Assembly (NCBI GenBank): GCA_029378245.1 | Contig: JARKIF010000027.1 | Location: 124,001 to 188,000 of the forward strand | DNA from: Roridomyces roridus | Taxonomy: Eukaryota > Basidiomycota > Agaricomycetes > Agaricales > Mycenaceae | Direction: 5' to 3' | Length of the DNA stretch: 64,000 nucleotides | Part shown: piece after piece, positions 42,726-54,290 of the stretch | How positions within the stretch are numbered: position 1 is the first letter of the stretch | Layout: each line of letters opens with the position of its first letter | Program-made: the position numbers and the translations under genes | The notes under the pieces: model-generated | The model's input: only the letters and a program-made list of their open reading frames with translations | What the model was told of the DNA's origin: nothing | Database searches by the model: none

Positions 42726-44283
42726 CTAGGCAGAAGAATCGGGCACATTCATCAAACGAACGGAAGCCTTACAAGTCTTGGCATGGCGGGTCGCCGTGCC
42801 CGCAGTCGTGAACCTCTGTCCACACCCATTCTTGCAGGGAAACGGGCGAATTCCCTTGTGCGCGTTCTCGTGGTCTACGACACGACCGATTCGTCGTCAG
42901 TGAAAAATTTGGGCGGTTCAGACATGCACACAGATGAAACAGAAAATTGATACACGTACTGTTTAAATTGTGGCGGGCTGTGAACGTGCGGCCACATTGC
43001 TCACATCGGAATTTGGCCGCCCTCTTCCTGCGCAGATGCGCCGCGTCGACATTCGCGGCGGACCCCACCACCGCACGTGGAGGACTGGTAGCGACCGGAC
43101 CTTCATCCTGCGAGGAGCCTGGATTGGGCGACGGGCTCATGAAAGAGGAGGAAGACTCGCTCAAGGTGGGTGTATCCGGGGTGGAAACACCTGCGTCGTG
43201 GAGCAGTTCGAATGGTACTACTCCAACAGGATAGTCCCGTATGCTCTGGGTGCGCAGGAGAGCCCTGCGCAAGTTCTCATCTGTTGCGGCCTCCGGCCAC
43301 GTGCGAAAAGTGCGCAGCGATCCCCGCGGTAATCCCGAGCTGCCAGTGGGATCGACGCCGCGAAGATCAAAAGCAGATGGGGCGTACGGCGGTGCCGTAG
43401 AGATTTGACCGGCTTCGGGAATGGAAGACTCCTCGGGGTGATCGACGAGCGAGAACGAGGCAGACTGCGGCGAGTTCGGGCTGAACGCAACGTATTCGTC
43501 GTTGCCAGCGGCGCCAATGGGGGCGCATGAACTACAACCGCAACCGTGCATCACAGAAAGCTGTTGAAGCGGAACTGGATGGGCTGTGCCTCCGCCATGA
43601 TGATGATGGACCTGGGAATCCATGCACTGCGTCTGGTTGCTAGCGAGTGCATCCCCGAGATGGAATTCCGGGGGCAGGAGGTCGGCATGGGTATACAGAT
43701 ATGAATAGGGCGGGACGGGGGGAGTGAGGAAGGGATGCGAAAATCCGGCGTTGGACTGGGTATCTGTGGCGAAAGACTCCGCTAATAATGGGTTTTATGA
43801 TAGGGAATGGCCAAAATCTTGCTAAAGCCTACGAGAGTGTTCATCAGGCGAACTGAGGCGGAGACTCCTGTCGGAGATGGCGATGAGGGGATTGGCGGAT
43901 CGAACTTGCGCGGCACCGTAAAGAGTCATTGAATCCACAGCTGTGAGGGTTTTAGCGAATAAAGGACGATGTCAGCTTGTTAAACGTACGTGGATCATAA
44001 ACAGAGGGGGGAGGATGGAAATCGGAGGCCAATGTGTGAGGATAGTCGAACTGGGTTCCGGCTATTCAGAAATTAGTGAGTGAAACGATACGACGACATG
44101 CCATTGGCGTACGTGACTCAAAAGAGTGCAAGCTCTGCCCCTCAACCACCGGCATCAGCGAGTAACCAAACCTAAATATCCTCAGTGACTATAACACAGC
44201 GCATAGAAGATGGGAACTCACGTCTCCTCCTCATTGCTAGCTGTTACAGGAGGCGTGCAGGTCCAGGGAAGTTCTGATGCCAT
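42726..44283 (-). CDS. C2H2 zinc-finger protein E
   Basis: Six exons fit by phase and splice site. They begin MASELPWTCTPPVTASNEEE, then FGYSLMPVVEGQSLHSFES, GTQFDYPHTLASDFHPPP, an exon containing DSMTLYGAAQVRSANPLIAI, the main exon (ESFATDTQSNAGFSHPFLTP and a His-rich VHHHHGGG run), and the last finger exon. The fingers are CEQCGRTFTARHNLNNHENAH and CKNGCGQRFTTAGTATRHAKTC, split by the usual phase-1 intron. VGSAANVDAAHLRRKRAAKF just before the fingers is a likely basic nuclear signal. E, F and G share every exon border, so they are recent tandem duplicates. DNA targets are unknown. Confidence 0.8.
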
Positions 44284-45542
44284 CGTAGGTTCGGTATTGG
44301 CAAGCCATATTTACCTGGAGCCGCAACGCGCCTTTTTATGTGTATTCTGTAGGGTGGCGTTCCTAAATGCTCCGAAAGCCCGAAATAAAAGCTGTTCCAA
44401 CTTCCAACGTCATTGTCAATATTGAGTGACCCGATCGCTTAACTGACTTCTGCTGTGTCTGCTGTGGCCTGCGTCGGCGCCGCATGGCGCTGATTCATTT
44501 TTGCTCCCGCATGTAGCATGGGATCTGGATTGGAGCCCGTAAAGTACGTCAAAGAGGGAAAGTTCTGAGCTGTAATAACTTGTATTCGGAAGATTTTCGC
44601 GCAGCCCAGGTCCGGAGAGTCGACAGTAATTCAACTGGAAGAGGAAATGGTCTAAGCAAGGCAGTTGCCATGGTGCCAGGCCCGGTGGACTTTGGGAGAG
44701 ACGCCGGGGCAGATGTACTTGGCTTGGAGCGCGTGCGTGAAAGTTTTCTCAAGTTGGAGCGAGTGGGGCTGCGGGCAAGTCGAAGAATAATCTGTCGGGC
44801 CTGGCGGACTGCCTTTCGCGGAGCTGGAGGTAGTCACCTAGTTCCCAAGTCTCACTGTCTCAGCACGGCCCCCGAGATTTTCCCAGATGGATCAGTGGAA
44901 TGGAAGATGAGTGCGCCGTATCTCGCCCCTTCTCCGCCGACTCCCGACAGAGGATTCGGTCTCGACGGTCCCTTATTTGCGTGCGCACACCGTGTAAGCA
45001 GCTCCACGGACTCTTGAAGTCTCCTCGTTTCGAGCGTCCAAGTCTTGGGTTCAAGAAGCCTGAGGTGACAAGATATCCAGGCATCTGGGACAATTGTTGG
45101 AATACCGGATCCAAGAGGATACCGGGCCACGCAGCAGAGGATGGCAGCCGCCGGCGAAGATTAGCAGAGATGTGGCGAGAGAAGACGTCGGACAATGGAA
45201 TCATTTGGTGGCTGTGCACCCTCATCGAGTCATTTACTGCGATTTTCTTGACACTGGACGAGCCCCCAGGGCTGAGACTCGCCCAGTCTCAAGAGAACAA
45301 GTCAAATCATCGTCCCCCGCCGAGAAATGGGCGAAAAGGTCAAAGGAAAGACGAAGATAAAGGAATCAAGGGTTTTGAATCTTCCGGTTGTCCAATCGAC
45401 TCCATTTCGAGGTGGCTCGAGCGTCATCTGGGCACGTGCACATCTTCCAGGCCTTTTGGGGGTCAAACGCCACTCTTGTCGACTGCTTTTCTCTCGCTTT
45501 CCCCTCATCCACAAACGCACCTCAGACACACCCCGAGTCGAT
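44284..45542. other. Spacer between gene E and histone H3
   Basis: A shared divergent upstream region of 1.26 kb for gene E (minus) and histone H3 (plus). No gene is supported. The 100 bases before the H3 ATG include a pyrimidine-rich CTTTTCTCTCGCTTTCCCCTC stretch split at 45488-45507, typical of fungal promoters near the start site. Confidence 0.4.
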
Positions 45543-46275
<733 letters not shown>

Positions 46276-46523
46276 GCGTTTACGATGTGGAGCACCCAAC
46301 GATCTCGTTTTACTAGCTCTAGCCTCTTTCTTGTATATGTACTTGCACCTGTGTGCCCTGCATTCTATCTAAATGACCTTCGTCGTCAGTGGGCGCGTGA
46401 TGGCGCATCAGCACTGCCATTCGGCGGAAATGTTCCGAACCCAGCGCGATAAGTACAAAATTCCGGCCATCGTGCAGCTCAAACTCGGTCTTGCATGCTC
46501 CCACAAGTTGCACACATATAGAT

Positions 46524-46755
46524 ATATTAGAGACTAGACTGAACCTCGTAGACGAGACCACAGAAAACCGGTACGTACTATGCAGTAAACTAACACTAAC
46601 TAATTCGGGGCTAAAAGAGATTAGAGACCTGTAAATAAAAAAGGAAACGAGGGACTGAATATCTGCCCCGAGCCGTGTATCTTGGGATGCAGACCTGGGA
46701 CTACATCGGATCCGCGTAGTAAACGCAGACGGAGGCGTAGCAGCGAGACTCGGAA
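46524..46755. repeat. Conserved 3' flank of gene F
   Basis: It matches 42478-42720 (gene E) in AACCTCGTAGACGAGACCAC, CTATGCAGTAAACTAAC and the CGCAGACGGAGGCGTAGCAG segment next to the stop. The last part is the monomer that was amplified beside gene G. Confidence 0.7.
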
Positions 46756-48323
46756 CTAGGCAGAAAATTCGGGCACAGTCTTCGAACGAACGGAAACCTT
46801 ACAAGTGTTGGCATGGCGAGCCGCGGTGCTCGCCGTTGTGAACCTCCCATCACACCCCTTCCTGCAGGAATAAGGCCGAATTCCGTTGTGCGCGTTCTCG
46901 TGGTCTGGACACGACCGAGCCCCCGTCAGCGAAAAATTTGGGCGGTTCAGACACAGCCAGCACAACACAAAAAGTTGATACACGCACTCTTTAAATTGTG
47001 GCGGGCTGTGAACATGCGGCCACATTGTGCACATGGGAATTTGGCTGGCCTCTTCCTACGGAGAAGCGCGGCGTTGACATTCGCGGCAGACCCCACTGTG
47101 GCACGCCGAGGGTCGGCAGAGCCAGGACCTTCATCCTGTAAAGAGCCTGGATTGGGGGATGGGCTCATCAAGGAGGAAGCGGAGGATGATCCAGCTGTGT
47201 TGGGGGTGGACACAAACGAGGAAGAGGACGCAGTCAACGTTGGTGTGTCTGGGGTGGAAACGCCTCTCTGCTCGAGTGCCATTTCAGCAGGATAGCCCCG
47301 TAAGCTCCGATGGCGCAGGTGAGCCCTGTACAAGCTCCAATCCGCGGTGGTCTCGTTGTCAGGCCACGTGCGATACCTGGGCAATCCCCGCGTTACACCC
47401 CAGCCGGGATCGGCGCGAAGAGCAGAAGGGGCGAGGATCTCCTCCGGACCCAAATAGAGGCCGGCGTCGGGATCGACGAATGAGAATGAAGCAGACTGCG
47501 GCGAGTTCGGAGTGAACATATATTCTTGGTTGCCAGTGGCGTCGAATGACCTCTCGAGACGCACTGCACCCGCCTCGAATAGAGGAGAAGGCTGGGTCCG
47601 CGTCTGGTTGCTGGTGAGTGTATCGAAATCCCCAAGGACGTTCGAGTCGATGTCGAATCCTGGGAGCCAAATGTCTGCATCCACCTGCGAGCTATCCGGC
47701 ATGGGAGAAGTGAGGAAGGAAGAGTCGGCGTCTGTGTCTGTGGCGAGGAAATCCGCTAATAGTGGGTTTAAGATGGGACGGAACGGTTCAACAACTGGCT
47801 AAAGCCTACGCCAGGATTCATGAAACAATTGACGGTGGAGATGCCCGTCGAAGCTAGCGATGGGGGGACTGTTGGGGGACTGGATTCTGGCGGAGCCGCA
47901 CAGAGTCATTGGATTGGCAGCTGTGAGAGTGTTAACGAGCGATACAGGATGATTAGACTAGACGCACGGGTATCATAAAAAGAGGGAGGAGGATGGAAGC
48001 TCCCGTTCGAGGTCGGATGGTGAGGATAGACGGGGTCAACGGGAAGTTGGAAGCCCCCAGGTCCATCGGAGGTCGGGGTGAGAGGGTACTGGGTTCCGGC
48101 TGCTCAGGAATCAGAGAGCGAGCGAGAAGACATGACGACATTGTGGCCTACGGGACTGAGCGTACAAGCTCACACCAGAGCGCCCGCCGTCGGACACTGG
48201 CGTCAGCGGATAGTCACGATAACTGCACCACCCTCAGTCACTATAACACAAGTAAAGTGAAAGAAAAGCTGACGTCTCGGAATCACAGATTGGTATGGGA
48301 GGTATGACAGGAGGGGAGGACAT
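46756..48323 (-). CDS. C2H2 zinc-finger protein F
   Basis: Exon structure parallels gene E: MSSPPVIPPIPICDSE, then YRDYPLTPVSDGGRSGVSLY, GTQYPLTPTSDGPGGFQLP, MTLCGSARIQSPNSPPIASF, the main exon (DFLATDTDADSSFLTSPM and DSSQVDADIWLPGFD), and the last finger exon. The first intron donor is GTCAGC, weaker than in E and G. The fingers are CAQCGRMFTARHNLKNHENAH and CRKGCDGRFTTASTAARHANTC, with a Cys-Asp substitution just after the second Cys pair relative to E. SAANVNAALLRRKRPAKF precedes them. The product is about 400 residues, likely nuclear. Confidence 0.8.
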
Positions 48324-49570
48324 GGTCGCAGAGGCATATTGATCAAGTGCCTCCTCAAGCCTTTTATAATACTCCGCTGTAATGACGGCTTGCAAGATCG
48401 TCGGGATCCTCGTGTGCAACACGTGTTCAATAACACCCCACTTGGTCAAGCGTGGATTCCTGATTCATCTTCTTGCTGTTCAACCTGGGAAGCAACGCCA
48501 ACTGGGGTTCAGGAATGTGTAGATTCGAGACATGGCAGACACAGGAGTGGGTCCTCTAGTAGCGTATATCCCTCGCCATATGGATATTCGAGTTCGCGCA
48601 AAGTTCCCGTTGGAGTGCCACTGTGCGGCAGCGGGGCGCTCGGCGGGTAGTTGCCATGGAGAACCCGTCCACAGCAGTACACGAATAGCGTGGGTGAATG
48701 ATAGGTGCTTGAGCGCTTGAGCGCTTGAGCTTTCAATAGGTTTTTCAGGTCAAGTGGATCGTCGTCTTGACTCTTGAAAGTTGCTTCAAAGTTGCCACTT
48801 CCAGGCCGCGGCTGGTCAATTCGTTGTGACCACCGTTCTGACTGCAGCAGTAAGCATGTTATCGAGTCCAGAACAGCGAGTTTCAAGTTCCGTGTTCATT
48901 TTTGGGCAATCTTGGGCCTTGGCGGGTGCTGAGGTTAAGGGAAGAGGGTCGCGGATCAAGGCTGATGCATCACGTCCGAGTGTTCCGTTCCCTGTCAGTC
49001 ATCACCATGTTATTATTGTTCTTCGCCGTCGCGTTAGCAGTGCACTTTGCCACTCCCCTCTGGTCCCGGAGGATGTGTGCGGCGCACTGGAAACATCTAA
49101 TCTCCGTTCTCCGGACAGTATGCGCCACTTCAGTTCATCTCCTCCGGAACTCCGTCTTCTCCATGTTTTCAGCCATCTGGAATCTGTTGGGTTTATTTCA
49201 ACGGGTCGAGTTCTCACTTTCTGCCAACGTTTTCAGTTTCAGACCCTTTGCGATGCTCGGCTAGTGTATACAAGGGGCCATGGATGCCATGCCTCGGGAC
49301 CGTACTGTCGTGGTAAGAGCCTTAGCTCCTTGTCGACGCTGAACTCTCAGGGAGCGGGAACGCGCATGGTCGATTCCAGCGGCGCTCGGCCCACTCTACC
49401 TCCATACAAAATGCCACTCCGTTCACCTAGTTCTCGCCGGGATGACCCGGCGGAGCACAACACCAGTGCCGCCACCCTGCAAGTCTTGACAACTCTACAT
49501 CATTATTTCGCCACCGGAACGCTCAGACACATCGTGGGCGGTGATACTTGGCATTGGATTGGGTTCGGGT
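48324..49570. repeat. Segmental duplication, copy upstream of gene F
   Basis: This stretch matches 52067-54290 (with the TIR element removed) at many points: ACACGTGTT, CAGCAGTACA, TTTCTGCCAACGTTTTCAGT at 49212, GAGCGGGA-like and CGGCGCTCGGCC with CTCTACCTCCAT. No long gene is convincing inside either copy. A short GCTTGAGC triplication lies at 48711-48732. Confidence 0.65.
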
Positions 49571-49734
49571 CATGTTGATTACATACGGGGTTTCAAATGC
49601 TGTTGTTGAACTTGATGTTAGTGGGTTTCGTGTGTGTATCTTGGGATGCGGACATCCAGGCCAGAATCACTAGTAACTGAGAGCAGAAAGAAGCGCGGTA
49701 CCGAGAACCAGAGAAATTTCAAATCGGGGATGGA

Positions 49735-50510
49735 GAGGCGTGTATCCGGGAGTCCAGAGCTGTAACTGCATTCAAGTTAGGCAGGAAACGCAGAGGGCAG
49801 AGAAGCACCGAGGACGACAAAAATCGGTCATGAAGGAATGCCGAGCCGCCACTGGAACTATATCGAGTCAGGTATTGAACGCAAGCGGAACCACAGCGCC
49901 GAGAGAACCAGACAATTCGGTCATGGAGAGAAACGGGAGCCATTATCGGCCGAGGTCTGTAGCTGTATCGAGTCAGGTAGCAAGCGGAGACGGAAACATA
50001 CACCGATAACCGGAGAATAGGGGCATGGAGAGGAACCAGGGGATCGTGTCTCGGAAACCAGAACTACATTGAAGTCAGGCAAGAAACGCAAACGGAAGCG
50101 AAACACCAGGAACCGGACAATTCGATCATGGAGAAAAACCGGAGCCGCGTATTTTGGGATCCAGAGCTGTAGCTACATGGAGTCGGGTAGCGAGCGCAGA
50201 CGGAAACATACACCGAGTACCAGAATTTGAGGCATGGAGAGGAACCCGAGGCGCGTATGGATGGACAGGAACCCGAGTCGTGTATCTCGGGGGTTCCAGA
50301 CCTGTAACTACGTCGAGTCATGGTAGCAAACGCAGACGGAAACATACACCGAGAACCAGACAATTCGGTCATGGAGAGAACCCGGAGTCATCTTGTGGCA
50401 GTACGCGCAGACGGAAGCGAAGCACCGAGAACCAGACAATTTGGTCATGGAGAGAAACCCGATTCACCTGTAGCCACATCAGAGCCAGGGAGTAACCGCA
50501 GACGGAGGCG
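49735..50510. repeat. Minisatellite of about 90-110 bp units beside gene G
   Basis: About eight imperfect units contain GAGAACCAGACAATTCGGTC or close variants, ATGGAGAGAAACC, CCAGAGCTGTAACTAC, GAGTCAGGTAGCAA and CGCAGACGGAAACATACACC. The same phrases occur once each in the 3' flanks of genes E and F, so the array is an amplified 3' flank. Confidence 0.75.
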
Positions 50511-50539
50511 TACCAGCGAGAACTACGCGGTCATAGTCA

Positions 50540-52066
50540 TCAACGAGCGGAAGCCTTGCAAGTCTTGGTGTGGCGAGCCGCCGTGCTCGCAGTTGTGAAC
50601 TTCTGGCCACATTGCTTCCCGCAGGGAAACGGGTGAATTCCGTTATGCGCGTTCTCGTGGTCTACGGTACAACCAAACCCTCGTCAGTGAATAATTTCTA
50701 CGGTTCAGAAATAGACGCACTCTTTAAATTGTGGCGGGCTGTAAAAGTGCGGCCACATTGCCCACATTGAAATTTGGCAGGCCTCTTCCTGCGGAGACGC
50801 GCGGCGTTGACATTGGCGGTGGAGCCAACGACAACACGCCGCAGGTTGGTAGCGTCTGGACCTTCATCCTGCAAAGAGCTTGGATTGGGGGAAGGGCTCA
50901 TCAACGAGGAAGCGGAGGATCCAGGTGTGTGGGGGGTAGAGACAAACGGGGAAGAGGACTCGGTCAAGGCTGGTGTGTCCGGGGTGGAAACGCCTCTCTG
51001 CTCGAGTGACATGATTCCGTCAGGACAGCCCCGTAAGATCCGATTGCGCAGGAGCGCCCTGTACAAGCTCTCATCCGCTGTGCCCTCACTGTCAAGCCAC
51101 GTGGGGAGCGATCCCCGTGCGGGATCGGCGCGAAGAGCAGAAGGTGCGAAGATCTCCGCCAGACCGAAATGGAGGCCGGCATCGACGGCGACTGGAATTG
51201 AGGGATCTGAATCGACGAATGAGAGCAAGGCGGACTGCGGCGAGTTCGGAGTGAAGATATATTCTTGGCTGCTAGTGGCGTCGACAGAGGCGAATGACCT
51301 CTCGAGACGCAATGCACCCGACTCGTATAGAGAAAGCTGTTGAACTTGCGGGATTGAGGGGGGGCAGGCAGTGCCGTGATGGACCCCGGGCCTGGGATAC
51401 TGCATCTGGTTGCAGGGGAGTGTATCAAGATCCCCAAGGACGTTTGAGTCGATGTCGAAACCTGGGAACCAAATGTCGGTATCCAACTGCGAGCTATCCG
51501 GCATGGAAGAAGTGAGGAAGGGAGAGTCGGCGTTTGTCTGGGTGTCTGTGACGAAGTCCGCTAATCGTGGGTTTAAGATGAGACGGAACGGCTCAACAAC
51601 TTGCTAAAGCCTACTTACACCAGGATTGATGAGACAGAAGGTCGAGATGGCCGTCGGAGCTAGCGGTGAGAGGACTGTTGGCGGACCCAACTCTGGCGGA
51701 ACCGTGAAGAGTCATTGAATCGACAGCTGTAAAGTGATGAGAGAGCGACTCGGAGACAAGCTGGTATTGGTGAAGCTTACGAGCGTCATAAGCGTAGGGA
51801 AGATGGAAAATTCCATCGGAGGTCGGGGTGAGAGGGTGGGACCACTGAGTTCCGGCTGTTCAGACAGAAATCAGAGAGCGAAACGACACGACGACATGGT
51901 GGCCGCGTACGTGACTCAAAGGAGTGCAAGCTCTCCCCCTCAGACATCGGCGTCAGCGGATAATAGTAACCTTGACTACAACACCCTCAGTCGCTTAACA
52001 CAAGTAGAGTGAAAGAAGAGCTCACGCCTCGGGATCACAGGCTGGTATGGGAGGAGGGGACGACAT
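50540..52066 (-). CDS. C2H2 zinc-finger protein G
   Basis: It is a close paralogue of F with the same exon plan: MSSPPPIPACDPE, an exon with MTLHGSARVGSANSPLTASS, then DFVTDTQTNADSPFLTSSMP and DSSQLDTDIWFPGFD. A GTAAGT donor at about 51620-51625 confirms the intron that is weaker in E and F. The fingers are CGQCGRTFTARHNLKNHENAH and CGKQCGQKFTTASTAARHTKTC. The reading frame stops at KASAR, about ten codons earlier than E and F, and the lost end merges into the minisatellite. The product is about 390 residues. Confidence 0.8.
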
Positions 52067-52825
52067 AATGGCGGAGGCATATTGTCCAAGTTCCGCGACA
52101 AGGCCTTTATAATACACTCTGCTGTATGGCGGCTTCCATGATTATCGGGATTACAACACGTGTTGAATCCAATCCAAGCCTAGTCTCGGGACCAGATTTG
52201 ACGACACAAAGCATGTATACAATCCAAATCCCACTTGGTCGAGTGTGGATTCCAGTGCAAGGCGCAGCCTGACGCATCTGTCAAATGGTTCCGAATTCTT
52301 GGTGTGGAGGCCTGGGACTAAGATTTACAAGGGCCAGCCGTCGGCGGGAATCAAGGGGTAGTCGCCGTATGGTTAGAGCCGTCTTTGACCCGTCGGCGTC
52401 TACAGCAGTACAAAGATATTCGCTCGAGCTTCCAATGGATCTTTCAGGCCAATTAAAGGTGATCGTCAGGCAACGTCAGCTCGTCAGTCGTCTTTTGGTC
52501 GTCTCGGTCCTTGGAAGTCGTCTGAAGCAATCGGTCGTTCCGACTTTGAAATGCAACTATCCATGTCCACACCAGTCCAGAGAGCTTCCGTACTTCAAGT
52601 TCCCTGCAATTCTCGCGGGTGCTGAGGCTTGGCTGAGGCTAAGTGGCATTGTGGGACGAGATGGTGGAAGCCAAGGGCCGCGGATCACCTGATGCTCTAA
52701 GGTCACGGGATGTTCCGTTCACTTGTCAGTCATCTCCATGTTCGCCTTCAGAATCGCCATCGTGAACTTCTCGGATTCTCTGGTCCCGGAGGATTCATGT
52801 GCACCGCATTTTGAACGTCCTATGT
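52067..52825. repeat. Segmental duplication, copy upstream of gene G (left part)
   Basis: Homologous to 48324-49095. GTTCCGTTC then TGTCAGTCATC and CTGGTCCCGGAGGAT are shared. The homology breaks at 52825, at the border of the TIR element, and resumes at 53739. Confidence 0.65.
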
Positions 52826-53738
52826 TATGACGGTTCGTTTGTACAAAAATACATTTTGCGCCCGCGCGAACAATTTAGCGCGCGCGCCCACTTGAGCACA
52901 CGCAGACTGTAGATTACATAACTAAAGCTACGGGTACAGGTGCTATTGCCCAGCCAGCTCATGTCCGCTCAACCAAGTTCCCCACAAAGTGTCCAGCGCT
53001 ATTCCTGCACGGGAAGTGGGCACCAGTGACCTGACCCAATGGACTCCCGTGCAGAGATGGACGGGCCTGCTCCGGAGTCTGAACACCATCCAGGTCCGTG
53101 GGAAGCGCGACAGGTTGAGGTACTTCGCGGGTGGCGGTAAAGCGCCGCCGGTATTGAATGGGTCTCGTTGGTTCCGGAGGTTGGTAGAGGAGGAGGACAA
53201 GAAGGAATGTTTAGTAAGCAGCTGGGTAGCTGGCAAACAGGGACAATGATCGGCACCGCTTCGATACGTCACTTGCTGTCAATTTTTTTCTTCGTCCCAC
53301 TCACCACCTCGACGGTAGACGCGACACCAAGATTCCAGACAACGGTTCATGACTCTGAGACTCGGACCCACAGCCTAAAAATCAACCTCCACCTCTTCCT
53401 CATGGACCGCAACCCCGCTGAGCCTTGATAAAACATGGCTTGATTCGGCTTGTCGACACACTTCGCTGCTGGGAACTGGCAGCCGCTGGCAAGTCCCCAG
53501 CGGGCCGTGGTCGCATTGTGTTGGCGTTGTGTTCCTCGAATCCTCAGCTTGTGCCACACAACCTGTAGCCTTGGCTCGGAGTTGGGCTCCGAGCATGGTG
53601 CCGAGTTGTGCCGAGCTCAGTAGTCTTGTATCTAGTTTCACGTGTCATCAAATTGATTAAATTGGCGTAGCCGATGGCGCGTGCGCTGGATGTCTCGCGC
53701 GCGTGCTAAATCAATATTTGTACAAACGAACCGTCATA
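52826..53738. mobile_element. Non-autonomous TIR element, 913 bp
   Basis: The left end TATGACGGTTCGTTTGTACA continues two bases to a 22-bp inverted repeat that matches the right end exactly (53717-53738). CTATGT flanks both sides (52820-52825 and 53739-53744), a probable 6-bp target duplication. The paralogous segment near 49090-49100 has no insertion. GC-rich subterminal segments (TTTAGCGCGCGCG on the left, CGCGCGCGTGCTAAA on the right) are also inverted. No transposase-length frame is present, so mobilisation would need a helper in trans. Superfamily not assigned. Confidence 0.85.
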
Positions 53739-54290
53739 CTATGTAATCTCCGTTCTTTGGACAGTCCGAAATCCAGCTGCTCCAAGCTTGCCTCTGCAAC
53801 TCGGTCTTCTCCTTGTTTCCTGCCTTCTGTCGGATTTCAAGTTCTTTCAACTTGATTTCTCACTTTCTGCCAACGTTTTCAGTTTCAGGAAATCTGGAGG
53901 CATGCTCGGCTGGTGTATACAAGTGGGCCATACGTACCTCGGCAGTCGGGACCGTACTGTGAGTCATGGACCGCCGCGAAAGTGGCCACGGTGAGACGCT
54001 TGAGCCTTATCCTCCTTTTGGCGCGGAATTCTCAGGAGCGGGAGCGCGCATGGTCGTCGTCAAGCGGCGCTCGGCCAACTCTACCTCCATTCAGGATGCC
54101 ACCCCCGTTCACCTCGTCCCGAAATCTTATCATGGCGGGTCGCCCTTTTTTTTGCCAAGATTAGCTAGTGGCGGGAAACACGAGTTGTGCCCCCTCTCCG
54201 CCGACGGGAGCCCCACGGAGCCTGCAAATCTTGACAGCTAGTATTTGGCCACCCGAACTTACAAACATCGTGGGTCGTGTGCATAGCCGT
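53739..54290. repeat. Segmental duplication, copy upstream of gene G (right part)
   Basis: It resumes homology to 49096-49570 with ATCTCCGTTCT, TTTCTGCCAACGTTTTCAGT, GGTGTATACAAG, GACCGTACTGT and CGGCGCTCGGCC. It restores the collinear order interrupted by the TIR element. Confidence 0.7.
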
